Source: Linanthus parryae (lineage: Eukaryota; Streptophyta; Magnoliopsida; Ericales; Polemoniaceae). Taken from it: a stretch of 64,000 nt of DNA. Position numbers and translations under genes: made by a program. Below the pieces are notes generated by a model. That model was given only the letters and a program-made list of their open reading frames with translations. It searched no databases and was not told where the DNA came from. The stretch covers positions 69,968,127 through 70,032,126 of the forward strand of contig JALGPY010000006.1 in NCBI GenBank assembly GCA_023055425.1, read 5' to 3'. This document shows positions 45,509 through 56,060 of this stretch, piece by piece; position 1 is the first letter of the stretch, and the number at the start of each line of letters is the position of its first letter.

Positions 45509-46294
45509 TTGAGATTCTACAAAATGAGAAATTTGCAATTTCAGTATTTTGAACAATTAACTACATTTAACAATGGCTAGATTATTAAATATGGCTCCCA
45601 CTATTTTCCTCGGATTAACAGCTGGTGGGTCTGGAATAGGATGTTTTCAGACCCACCAAAAATACCGCAACTGATCAGTCCCATCTATTAGCCCATGAGC
45701 GGATCCACAACATCGAATGCAAACCCAACATCGTATACCCCCTACTGTATTGTCTTGCATCCCTCCATGGATTCCGATGAAATCCAAACTCAACCACGAA
45801 ATTAGAGATAGAGAAAGAGATAGGTAGATTCATAGAAGAGATAGAGAGAGAGAGACGGAGAGACGAAAATCGGTCTTCAAAAGGAGAGATCGACTTGACT
45901 AATCTATTCTTCGTTATTCTTTCTTTAGTTTTCCTTTTTTTTCTTTATTTCGTATCTTGTTTTTATTGACTCTTTTACCCTTGACAGTGTTAATTTTTTA
46001 ACATAAAATTAACCCCAATTGCTTATTGTTTGTAATTAGCAATTGGAGATAGGTAATTTTGCAAAAAAAAGAAAAAGAAACTAGAGGGTGTACATGAATT
46101 ATTAACTTATACTAGGAGTGGGTAATATGTAATTGACCCAATTTTATACAATATGTAAAATTGGCACAATCTCTATTGAACCATATTCAATTTGTATCAT
46201 TATGCTTAACTTCAGTTTTCGCGAAAAGTAACAATTATAGTGTAAAAACTGATAAAAATAACACATAATATCATGTTATGCGCTACGACCTGTG
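45509..46294 (-). other. 5' leader of copia A with copied gag segment and stem-loop
   Basis: The leader lies between the primer site and the gag ATG and has no ORF. At 45619-45642 it repeats 24 bp of gag (45343-45366). That copy forms a perfect 10-bp stem (45624-45633 with 45648-45657) with an adjacent inverted segment. A GA-rich patch lies at 45810-45870. Confidence 0.6.
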
Positions 46295-46306
46295 GCTCTG
46301 ATACCA
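46295..46306 (-). other. Primer-binding site of copia A
   Basis: The minus strand reads TGGTATCAGAGC, complementary to initiator methionine tRNA, one base inside the LTR edge. Confidence 0.85.
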
Positions 46307-46307
46307 C

Positions 46308-47708
46308 TGTAAGGTTTTAATGCAGGTAACGTAGTGGAATAACAAAATATAATCTTGATCAAACCCCTGCACGGATTGCAGGCAAGCAATCATAACATTA
46401 TTAGGGTTAACGAATAGTGTACCTTGTTTGTGTGATCCCCACGAAGAATTATTTCTTCATCTCTATGAATATCCACACCTAGGATTGTAGTTGGAATCCT
46501 TCTCCACGTCAAGTGCTAGCCATGGAAGAAGGAGGCAAGAGATCATGCAAATTGAAGCACCGAAATTCGCGCGCCACAAGGAGGACGACAGCTTGGAAGG
46601 GCGGACGGGTTGGGGCTCAGCCTCAACTCTCTCTCTCTCTCTCTCTCTTGCTCTCCTTGCTTTGTTATGTTCTCTCAGTAATGACTTGTCTTGAGAAAAT
46701 AATAAGCTAGAGTGCCCTTATATAGTTAATAACTCCTTATTAACAACATATTTTCCCCAATACTAATCATGTCCATACAATGATTAGTTCACCTTGAAAA
46801 TTAGTCATACTGACTTTTCTTGTGGTTGCGTTATGATCCTCTTGATTAATTAGTCCAACTAATTAATATCCAAATCCAATTTAATCCATAAAGTGTGTGA
46901 CCCCATAGGTTTTTACTTAGTTGGTAGTAGCTATTACAAACATATATCAGTGTCTAGCAACATATCCATGCCACCCAACAAATAGAAAAGTCAGTGATCC
47001 GACAAACCACGTATTGTTACCGCGTTGTATCTATCCCTTTTGTCTCTATATCTGGATTGGAAACGAGACATAATTTTCACCCTCGTATATCCACTCAATC
47101 CTAGGAATAGGCTTAACAATACAGATAACATCTATATCTCCATATTTATTTATCTGAGTCTGGACAGACATTCATAAGCACTACCCCTCGAGTGACCTGT
47201 GGATATTTGCTCCCATGATGTGGGAGGGAAAAATCCTCTCTACATCACTACCATCTCTAACTCTGCTTCATATCATGCGCGATGACTATCTTTATAGTTA
47301 CCCAATTACAGTGCAACGTTCGATAATATCAAAACATGATATTTCACAAACTAGTGTATCTAGTGACTTCAAGTCTAAGGATTACAACACCACTAGCACT
47401 ATGAGAAGAACTTGTGACATTGACATCATCTAATGTAGCCTTCTCGTTGTGGGTCAATCCAGTTTTCCATTACTTCTAATGCATACACATGTGTAAGACT
47501 TGATCTCTCCATATCAATGTACCACATACTAGTCTATAGTGATCGTCCTGTTAATCAATATAATGGACTAGGGATATTTAAGATAAACAACACATTTGCA
47601 ATCTAAGAACTTCATTATATTAAATATCTCCATAAATAATAAATGAATATTCTAGCCAAATAATGTTCATACTAAATATAGATTGCCTCTAGGGAATCTA
47701 CTCCAACA
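46308..47708 (-). repeat. 5' LTR of copia A
   Basis: Its ends are TG (46308, plus) and AACA (47708). A (CT)n run lies at 46627-46650. It matches 28338-29698 along its length. Confidence 0.85.
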
Positions 47709-47713
47709 AATTT

Positions 47714-48105
47714 ACCATTATAGATACGCTATAAATGGATGAATACAATGCAAGGCCTGGCAGAGACTATTTTAGCCTCTAAAAGAAATTAGTAAAAGCT
47801 GAGTAAAATTACATTCAAGCACGTAAAACGACAAGCATTGGCAACATGAATGTAAAGAGAATTGTGAGATTTTTAAGAAAAGAGTTAGTTTAAGCAATGA
47901 AAGTTTTCAATTGGTAGGTTCACTTTTAAAAACCATAATGGCAACATGGCCATAAATTAAAGTTTCCATGCATGTCGCAATAACCCTTTTCAGAAATTAT
48001 AGTACTTTTCATAATTACATTGACTTTGGATAAATAACTTTTCCATTTGGGGAGAAGATCAATCCAACATTAACAACATCAAATCCAAGAAGAAGGAAAA
48101 TCAAG
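47714..48105 (+). mobile_element. Continuation of the 3' LTR of copia D, probable
   Basis: This sequence is continuous with 28298-28332 once copia A is removed. A TATA-like GCTATAAATGG occurs near 47730. The LTR end was not found before the hAT MITE. Confidence 0.4.
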
Positions 48106-48113
48106 TTTTTTAG
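48106..48113. repeat. 8-bp target duplication of hAT MITE 2 (TTTTTTAG)
   Basis: TTTTTTAG is repeated exactly at 48861-48868. Confidence 0.85.
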
Positions 48114-48628
48114 TAGGGCTGTAAACGAGCCGAACCGAATCGAATATCGCTTGTTTGAGTTTGGCTCGTTTAACTTGGCTGCTAAACGATTCGAACAAAA
48201 AAACTTTGTTTGAGTTCGGCTCGTTTAGGGCTCGAGTTGTTCGTTGTTCGGCTCGTGGCTCGTTTAGCTAGCTCGTTTACGGGCTCGAGTTCGGCTCGAC
48301 GAACTTGTATTTTATTGGATATATATGATAATATATAATTGCTGAATTAAAATATCATGGTGGTATCACTTAAGATAAAATGGGTATACTAAGGAAACAA
48401 ATAACATAAAATGTGTTACTATAGATATATGCTTTATTTGGGCTAATGAAAAGATCAAATCATCCGGTTTTATTCTTATATAGTAAATATCTATGGTACT
48501 ACAAATTAAAGAATTACCTTTTGAAATTCTAATTAAGAAGTCAAACTTCTATTAAAATAGAAACTCTACACTAATTAGGGCTGAATTTAAGAAATTACTC
48601 ATAAAGAAGAGAAAATATGAAATGGTTT

Positions 48629-48673
<45 letters not shown>

Positions 48674-48860
48674 CTATTATAAGTTGTTCGGGAACACTAA
48701 CAAACGAGCTCCTTGTTCGGCTCGTGTTCGGCTCGTTTAGCAAACGAACACATTTTCATGTTTGAGTTTGTTTGATTAATTAGTCGAACCAAACACGAAC
48801 GAACTTTTACCGAACCGAACACGAGTTGTTCACGAACGGCTTGGTTCGTTTACAGCCCTA
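48114..48860. mobile_element. hAT-type MITE 2 (747 bp)
   Basis: Terminal inverted repeats TAGGGCTGTAAACGA... are flanked by perfect 8-bp duplications. Subterminal regions are packed with GGCTCGTTT / AAACGAGC and GTTCGGCTCG motifs in both orientations. The interior is AT-rich with a TA microsatellite (about 48633-48660). No transposase is present. It shares the TAGGG terminus and the motif-array layout with the MITE at 10855-11385, but the motifs differ. Confidence 0.9.
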
Positions 48861-48868
48861 TTTTTTAG

Positions 48869-49020
48869 ATAACTTTTCCTAAAAAAATAGTTTCTTAGAT
48901 AACTTCCCAAAAAACACTTGTCAAGAGTAGAGCTCTCATGAAATAAGTACTTTCCATAAATTTAAAACATTCCATATATAAAGATTTGGAAAGTACATGC
49001 ACAAGAGATTGAGATGGATA
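48869..49020. other. Unassigned AT-rich sequence
   Basis: No feature recognised; continuous with the flank left of the hAT MITE. Confidence 0.3.
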
Positions 49021-49023
49021 CAC

Positions 49024-49210
49024 TTTAAATTTAGTGAGAAGAAAATAAATGTAGTATTCAACTTAATCAATATGAACTACATCAAGCTTAATATAGGCAA
49101 ACTATGAGAAACGAAATACCAACACAATAACTCTGCATAACTGAAGATGACATAAATCCTAACATCATAATCTAAGATACTAACGATATCATATATCTCA
49201 ACAACCGCCT
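49024..49210 (-). repeat. Repeat pair member 1, possible 3' LTR of element E
   Basis: The sequence around GTAGTATTCAACTTAAT...ACATCAAGC[CT]TAATATAGG and CCTAACAT[CG]ATAATCTAA recurs at 51806-52000. The other copy lies next to a primer-binding-site-like sequence, which suggests a small LTR element on the minus strand. Confidence 0.4.
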
Positions 49211-49212
49211 CA

Positions 49213-49424
49213 AACTGAAGTTCGTGAGTGATAAGCGATAAGATGAAGTTTGGAAATCGACGATGGTAGGCTCAAGCAGGAGCAGAATAGTAAGCTCAAC
49301 TAGAAGAAACTAGGAGAAAACTGAAGTTGGTGAGTGATAATCAGTAAGATGAAGTATGGAAATCGACGATGGTAGGCTCAAGCAGGAGCAGAATAGTAAA
49401 CTCAACTAGAAGAAACTAAGAGAA
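49213..49424. repeat. Tandem duplication, 2 x 106 bp
   Basis: Two near-identical copies of a 106-bp unit beginning AACTGAAGTT and containing GGTAGGCTCAAGCAGGAGC start at 49213 and 49319. Both end in AACTAGAAGAAACTA-like sequence. Confidence 0.85.
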
Positions 49425-49747
49425 ATGTAGTAGGCTCGACTAGTGAAACTAGAAGAAAGAGGTAGTAGTCTTGACTAGGCGAAACTAGAAGCAATCGGCA
49501 GGACAATTTGACGACATATAAGGTTGTGAGTGAGGGTAACCCTAAAATACCAATGATGAATAATAGGATCCCAAAAATGAGAAAATGGAGTCCGTTAACG
49601 GATTTAGAATACCGAAAAACCTTGAGAACTAGCAAAGTGAATAAAAAATAGAGCGAAGACCATCCAAAACGAGCGGTCAAATTTTGCGGTGAAACGAGCC
49701 TAGAAACCAAGCCAAAGTGGGGTTGAGCTGGAAGGAATTTGAAAGTT

Positions 49748-51078
49748 TGTAATGTAACTGTAAAACAGGATCTAAATACTCTAGAGGGGGGGGGGTTGAA
49801 TAGAATATGCTAACTTTTTCCAAAACACAATCTTTTAAAACTTGAGTAGGGTAAGCAGTTGATATCTCAAAGATTTGAAACAGTTTCGAGAAACTTGAAG
49901 ATATAACTGCAGAATACAGAGGCTTCAAAGCTTTGAGATTTAGAAAGCTCCAAAGCTTTGAAACTTCCCGTTTAGACTGAATGCAAAGGTAAAAAAGTAA
50001 ATAGCAGGAACACAAGGATTTTACAAAGTTCAGTCACAATTGGACCTAGTCTCTGCCTGAGGGATGTTATCCCTCCATGATTCAAACACAACTTCGTATT
50101 AATCACCCATATTTAGACCTAAATCTCAAGCCTAAGTGAGCTACCTTTCACCTATTACAACATGTGGTTCCCAACCTATCGAGTTCCAGCTACAATATGT
50201 TGAAACAATAGAACTTCTTTGTTGTTCACTTTAACAACTAAACATCTAAGTTTGTGAGGTTTAAGAACACAAAATGATTATACAAATTTAGTACAAGTGT
50301 AAAGAACACAGAAAACAGATAAGAAAAATGAGCTTGGAATTGTTCTTCAATCTGTGATGAATGATCTTGCTTCTGAAATATCAATGGCCTGATGATTATG
50401 AAGATTTGAGTGATATGAACTCTCCTGTTTGTAGCATTGTTCACATCTCACGAAGATCAGTCTCAATCTCTGTGTCTCTTAAATTCAAAACACTGATCTC
50501 TTTAAATAACAGCCTGCAACAAACTGAGAGATTTTAGGAACTGAAAACCTAAAAATCCTCCTTCCTGCTATGCTTCTTTCAGCAGCTATGTTTGGATAGT
50601 TATTTGACTTGTTTATGGACATTGGAATTCCCAACAAACCTGCATAAACTTAGCAAACAAGATCAAACAACATCAAGACAATCTAGCATCAAGATCTGAT
50701 CAGCGGTATGCTAACTGTTCATGAGAAAATTGGGGTAGATTTGTCTGATGATAAATCTGGCTTATACACATATTCAATCTTACGAATATATCAAGTAACC
50801 AGTATAACACAAGTATTAATAGACAATAATAGATTCACAACAAGTTCTGAATCTCAAAGAAATAACATGCATACATAGAATATGTCAGATAAACATAGCA
50901 GTGAAGAATAACCAATGAATCTCAAAGCTTTGAAGCTTTGCCCGCTTGTTATCAGAGTGAACTCGGATTTTCAATCCAACTCAGTCCTGCATATTTTGTT
51001 AATCAGAACATCGATTGCTAATGCCTTCATAATGTCATTCCATATCAAAACAAAAAACATGCACAAAACAGTTAGAAA

Positions 51079-51131
<53 letters not shown>

Positions 51132-51180
51132 TAGCTACAGTGCCTCAAAGCTTTGAAGCTTTGATACTTGGGCAAATTTC
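49748..51180 (-). mobile_element. Third SIRE-like LTR, diverged, probable solo LTR
   Basis: ATACTCTAGAGGGGGGGGGTTGAATAGAATATGC at 49777-49810 matches the copia B LTR start region, including the G run. Further similarity follows (GTTCAGTCAC...GGACCTA, CTCTGCCTGAGGGAT). Its palindromes are TCAAAGCTTTGA where copia B has TTCAAGGCCTTGAA. The left end (TGTAATGTAACTG, 49748) fits; the right end is not defined. An AT microsatellite lies at 51082-51126. No internal retrotransposon genes adjoin it. Confidence 0.55.
51082..51126. repeat. (AT)n microsatellite, about 45 bp
   Basis: Uninterrupted TA/AT dinucleotides. Confidence 0.95.
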
Positions 51181-51792
51181 CTGTTTGTGTTTCTTGCTTT
51201 CATCATCAAGGAACCAAAGCTATTGCCTATTCATTCATATATTTATATCAAGGAGCTTCAGACTTATCAGAAGTCTCCAAGCCGACTAACCGCCAGAAGC
51301 TTAGACGGGAGCCGCTACATAATCGGCTTGAAAGGAAGCCGAATCACAGATCGGCTCGCTTTGAGCCATGCAGAAGCCGACGGCTAGTGAGAATGGAACG
51401 GAGCTGGATTGGCTTTGGAGCAGCTGAAGGGGCTCGCATGAAAGCCGCTAAGAGCCAACGAGTCGGACGCGCTGGAGAAGCAGCCCGGGAGTGGATCTGC
51501 CTGGAACATTGAGGCGTGTTTGATGAGTATTCTGAGGGCGCATGACACCTTCGTTTCCCATGAAATTTTTGGAGTTTGTCGGAATACCATTCCGAGTAGG
51601 ATGGTGTTGGTGGTGAGACAAATCAATGTGCGGAGGATGGCCGAACAAAAACGATCCGATGGTTTATCGAAGAGGTATAACGAACATTAAATCAAACAGG
51701 AAAAGCTAACCAACAACAATTCCATCGGACGTTTAGGCGGCGCGTCGCCCGCCAGAGGCGGGAGCGCGATTAAGGTCACCGCGAGCGATGGA
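51181..51792 (-). other. Internal region of possible element E, non-coding
   Basis: GC-richer sequence with a GGCGGCGCGTCGCCCGCC palindromic patch (about 51738-51755). Short frames in both strands have no known domain. It leads into the primer-site-like sequence at 51793. Confidence 0.35.
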
Positions 51793-51804
51793 GCTCTGAT
51801 ACCA
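51793..51804 (-). other. Primer-binding-site-like sequence of element E
   Basis: The minus strand reads TGGTATCAGAGC, identical to the sites of copia A and B. It borders a sequence present in two copies (49024 and 51805). Confidence 0.55.
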
Positions 51805-52000
51805 CGTTACATTTAGGGAAAAGAAATAAATATAGTATTCAACTTAATGAATATGCTGTACATCAAGCCTAATATAGGAAAACGATGATAAATTCTAATT
51901 TGAACGATATACTAACATGATAATTCTAACTAACTGAACGTAACATAGATCCTAACATGATAATCTAAAATACTAAAGATAGCGTGTATCTTAATAGTAT
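51805..52000 (-). repeat. Repeat pair member 2, possible 5' LTR of element E
   Basis: Partner of 49024-49210. It lies immediately outside the primer-site-like sequence. Homology between the copies ends near 52000; the full LTR may reach about 52230. Confidence 0.4.
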
Positions 52001-52700
52001 CAAAGATTGGTATATACATAAGAGATTGAGAGGGAGTGGGTGATGGTACTGGCGATCGTGGAGAGATATATATAGAGTTGTTGAGTTGTTTCTGTGAGAA
52101 TGGGGTAGAGGGAGGAGAGAAGCATTTTTTGTGGTTGTTCGGTTGATACGGATAACTTTTTCCGCACATGATAATACATTCGATCATGTATACTATAGTG
52201 TTCCACGTTAACGAGCAATCTTTGTGTCCAAGACCAAAAATATGATGCCCGAGTTTACACTTAGTAGGTCCTCGACATGACTACTTGTACAACGATTTTA
52301 GACGAAGGGTTACACAACTTGTGTGTGTGGGTGGGGGGGGGGGGGGGGTGGGCTACTTTGATCCACTGGTCCACACTTCAGTTGGGTTGTCAGGTTTGGT
52401 TTGTGACCGAAAATTCCACATGTCATGACTTCTGTTGAAATACACCTTTTTTACTTATGGACAATTCAATAATTTACCTTTGGTTGGGGCTAAATTAAGA
52501 ATTTTATGAACCCATATTCATTTCGGGGTCCTTGTGAGGACTGCTAAAACGTTGTTTCTTCAAAATTCTTCCATTACTTATTTTATTTTCTTCAAATTAC
52601 TTTTAATTTCCTCAAATTCCTCTACTTACATCTTTATTAAAAAAATAAAAAATAAAAATAATTTCTCCTAATTATTCCTTGCTAACCCCAAAATAAATCG
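52001..52700. other. Unassigned sequence with a G run
   Basis: Contains a G-rich run at about 52327-52350 (GTGGGTGGG followed by a long G tract). No gene is recognised. Confidence 0.4.
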
Positions 52701-52744
52701 TTACTAACACCCTAATTCTCTCTGATTTGTAAATGGGTGTAGTT

Positions 52745-53340
52745 TATATGGTGAGACTTTAAAAGTCCCTACATAGATGGCAACAGGTAAGTAACTCTCT
52801 CATTTCCGTTGAAACCCCCCGCGGCCCCATCCATCTCACTTACAAAACCCTAACTTCTTCACTCTCTCTCTCTCACGAAACAACTCACTGGCTCGCAACC
52901 CTCTCACCCTCGGTTTCTCTCCCTCTCTGCATCGCAGCAGGTAACTCAGAAACTGCAGCGGCTGCGATCAGTAGCGTTCTTGCTCGGAAGAAGCCCATAA
53001 ACAGCATCATCAGCAGCAGCGGTGCCAACCACCTGTCGACGGGTTCTCCCGGACGGTTTTTCCTCCGGCCGACCCACCTACTCGTGACCTCTCTCTGTCC
53101 CTCGTCGGTCTTTCTCCTCTCGGTCAAACTGGAAGTCAACAGTCGCTTTCACGGCAGCGCGCATCAGACCAACAGCCCGATTTCGATCGTTTGTTTCTTT
53201 TTCGGTCTCCTTCCCGTTCGGCCCTTGTCTTCCGTTCCCAAGCTCGGCCAGGATACAGCCAGGCTCTCGTCGTAGCCAGGACCTGGTGTTCGTCTCCACC
53301 TTCGTTCTTCACCACAGTTTCTTTTCTCCACATATTGTAA
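52745..53340 (+). promoter_or_regulatory. Leader-like, GC-rich segment of a possible host gene
   Basis: CT-rich sequence (TTCACTCTCTCTCTCTCACG at about 52857) precedes about 450 bp that is clearly richer in C and G than its surroundings. Splice-donor-like CAGGTAAC (52940) and TTGTAAGTTC (about 53336) follow. This is the usual look of a plant transcript start with a 5' untranslated exon. No ORF with a recognisable product is linked, so a gene cannot be named. Confidence 0.35.
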
Positions 53341-53510
53341 GTTCAGAATTTATTATTTGTTTGTTTCAATTTCGTAATCGGTCTTGTGATTTCAAATTCA
53401 TGACCTGTCTTGTCGTTTGGTCGCATTAACATCATCACCCTTTTAGGTTAACTAGTGGAATGCACGTCGTTATTATCAAATTATAGTATGACAACATGAA
53501 TTTGGTTTAC

Positions 53511-53692
53511 TGAAAACAATGTTTCTGCTCAAACAATGTTCATCTATAAGCGTGCTTATAAAAGAACCTATAGCAGAAACATTGTTGTGCAGAGTTTTGA
53601 AACAAATGTGTTAAGAATCTACAAGTCTGCTATAGATTCTTTTATAAGCACACTTATAGATGACCAATGTTTGAGCAGAAACATTGTTTTCA
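53511..53692. repeat. Long foldback, 66-nt arms, 50-nt loop
   Basis: The arms 53511-53576 and 53627-53692 are inverted copies with few mismatches; both contain ACAATGTTTCTGCTCAAAC. The loop repeats part of the arm (GCAGAAACATTGTT at 53573-53586). It could be a small MITE or a precursor of small RNAs. It lies about 170 bp behind the leader-like segment. Confidence 0.8.
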
Positions 53693-53699
53693 AATAAAT

Positions 53700-55170
53700 C
53701 TGTTAAAATTTGATGTTGCCAATCAAATGTCAATATGATCCTGTTATGTTTTCCCATTAAATGTTTTATGCTTCTCATTCGCACATTATTGTTTGTAATG
53801 ATAGGTGAAAAAGAACGACGATCAAGAAAAACACAAATTTGTGGGACATTTTGAGACCTAATATAGATGCCTTTCAGTAAAATCTTCGAATATAACAAGT
53901 GGAGTCTTCAAATAGGAGACGCAATGAGAGAAAATATTGAAGTCTCCAAATCATTTCTATAATCAGAAAATATACATAAGTGAGCAGAGGCCAATAAGAT
54001 GAAAATGTAGTTGCCAATCGAAACCGTTAATTACCTGAACTCTCCGAATCTTCTCTATCTTTAATCATTAATTCAGAAGTATACACATCTGTTAATGAGA
54101 GGTTGTTCGGGAGTTTATAGTTCATGATCGGTCTTCTTCTTTTGGTTTGGTTTTCGCTAAACAACTATCAAAAATAATGATTTCCTTCCATTTAATAATT
54201 ACTGATTTGCAGTGGCCTATTTCTTTTTTCGTACCCTTTACTTCAGCTTTACAACCTTGTCTTTCATCGGGTCATGGGTGTTACTTTCCAGTGATTAGGA
54301 TTTCTCTTACATTCTCCTTCATCCGGTCATGGAGCTTTATAACATTGGATCTTGTTTCCTTTACTCATTGAACTGAAAACAAAAGTGAATGTTTCACGTA
54401 AACATCGGTGTTATCGCAAATTGTTGTGTTCCAGTGATTTGTTTCTTTTAAATGTTGGATCTTGTCTTTTTGATCATTCTTTTGTCTCTATCGTAGGTCT
54501 TGCTTACAATTGGGATGTTTTCAAACACTTACCAATCAAAAAGATATTAAGTAGTGGGATAAAGCCAATGCTGTAGCGGTGGTTAAGGAAATAGTTAGTT
54601 TAAGATACTTAGATTCTAGGTCGCATAATTCAGGCCAGCAAGTTCGCGTTTAGGCCTGTGAGGAAGTAGTTACTGATGAGGTAAGAGGTGGTGGGCGATG
54701 GTAGAACAAGATGAGGCACGAGAGACTCACAGTTCTGATAACAATGTTAGGCTGCATGAGACTAGCAGCGAGTTGGATGTTTTTGAAAGTAGTCCTATAG
54801 CTCCTCTAATTGCTGATGATACTATAGAGTTCCGGAAATTTTTGGCACTCTTTTCATGGCCTGGAGCGAAGTACTGACAAAGGGAATACAACTGTGGCAA
54901 AGAAAATGGACATAACTGTGGTGTTTAGAGTTATGGTGTTAACGATAGCTAGTTGGATTATTTAGTTTGGTTCTAGAGTAGTAGGTTTAGTTCGTAGTTA
55001 TTTTGGTTTGTTGTTGTTCTTTTTAATTGTTCCTGATTTTGAGGTTCTCTTTTCCATAATTTATTTTATTACGTACCCGGAAAAAGTGCAGAAATCCTCA
55101 CAAGGTAATTTCACCACAATAATTAAATCAGCGTTCTTTTTTTGTCTAAAAAAGTGAATGAATAGGTGTG
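53700..55170. other. Unassigned sequence
   Basis: No gene model is supported. The part 54590-54960 is less AT-rich and contains short open stretches (for example DKGNTTVAKKMD) interrupted by stops. It may be a decayed coding fragment of unknown type. Confidence 0.3.
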
Positions 55171-55177
55171 TTTTTGG

Positions 55178-55198
55178 AGGGGGGGGGGGGGGGGGGGG
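55178..55198. repeat. Poly-G run, about 20 nt
   Basis: A nearly pure G tract following GTGTTTTTGGA. Its length in the assembly may be unreliable. Confidence 0.8.
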
Positions 55199-55399
55199 AT
55201 TAAGTGGAGTTGTTATGACAACTTGATGTTCAATAAGTGATATAGTTTATTGGGCAGTAGTAGTTTAATGTCAGAAGGGCAAAATAGGAATAATGTAATT
55301 GGTTGGTTGGCTCTGGTGGATAACAACGAAGGACAATGAATAAAGGTAGCAGAGTTAGTACCGCGAGGCTGGGTGGAAGAAAAGACAGGTTCAGTATTA

Positions 55400-55661
55400 C
55401 CACTCAGTCCCAGCTCTTGCCCACCATCCTGAATATTTGACTCGTATATGGGTCACTTTGACCGGGTGATTTCGATAGCAAAATGATGCGATTTTTTGAT
55501 AATTTTTTCACCGTGTTATAGAGCAACTTATACTCTACAACACCATGAAAAAATTATCAAAAAATTACAATACTTTGCTATCCAAATCACCGAGTCAAAG
55601 TGACCCAGTGAATAGTGGTAAAAGTCAAATTGGTGGGGAAGAGCTCGGACTGAGTGAAACG
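55400..55661. mobile_element. Stowaway-like MITE, full-length foldback (262 bp)
   Basis: The whole element is an inverted repeat. Inner arms 55449-55523 and 55533-55607 pair around a 9-nt loop. Outer arms carry CACTCAGTCC[CG]AGCTCTT and its inverse. TA stands at both edges (55398-55399 and 55662-55663), the Stowaway target. The size and the hairpin fit this family; the terminal sequence is diverged from the usual CTCCCTCCGT form. Confidence 0.65.
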
Positions 55662-55930
55662 TACTAAAGAAGGGCCAATGACAAAACTATTGGGATCACG
55701 GAAGGTGACCAATCAGGTCAATTAGTACCCAATCTTGGAAAGAATTGCCATATCTCCTGGACTTGCTTGAATAGATGTTATGATACTTCCATCGCGGGAG
55801 TATCGAAAGGATTGTCATATGTCATAGTCACAACGTGATGAATGTATTGTAGCTTATCACAAGTTGTATTAATTGTTTTACATTGGGAAACCATTATGGA
55901 TTTACCAAACTTTATGGATATTCTACACTG

Positions 55931-56060
55931 GGAAGTTATCTATGAGTTCTTAGAGGCAGTTTATTATGTGGGCTGTGAGCTAGAATCTTGGAAGCTATCT
56001 ATGAGTTCTTAGAGGTAGTTTACTATGTGATCTGTGAGCTAGTAAGTTGGAAGTTATCAG
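55931..56060. repeat. Tandem repeat, 2.2 copies of 59 bp
   Basis: Units starting GGAAG[TC]TATC at 55931, 55990 and 56049 contain TATGAGTTCTTAGAGG. Confidence 0.85.

Larger units (their letters stand above)
28338..47708 (-). mobile_element. Copia element A, nearly complete, minus strand, with nested insertion
   Basis: LTRs lie at 28338-29698 and 46308-47708 (about 1.36 and 1.40 kb). A 5-bp AATTT target duplication flanks them. A primer site follows the right LTR and a purine tract (GTGGGAGAC on the minus strand, at 29699-29707) precedes the left one. Gag, protease, integrase, reverse transcriptase and RNase H are all recognisable but damaged. Copia B is inserted inside reverse transcriptase (30694-42613). 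Without that insertion the element would be about 7.4 kb. Confidence 0.9.

Noticed and set aside
46491..46710. Small ORFs in the copia A 5' LTR, with a related one in the 3' LTR at 28453
   Set aside because: The frames differ between the two LTR copies and cover a CT repeat. This is LTR leader sequence rather than a gene.
28338..47708. Reading copia A and copia B as a single element with three LTRs
   Set aside because: Their LTR sequences differ and each has its own primer site and purine tract. The copia A reverse transcriptase continues on both sides of copia B.
52885..53333. Minus-strand Arg/Glu-rich frames
   Set aside because: They are opposite to the GC-rich leader-like segment and have no domain or codon pattern supporting coding.
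54147..54576. Two 74-codon frames rich in Phe/Ser
   Set aside because: They sit in AT-rich sequence and have no start context, splice sites or known motifs.
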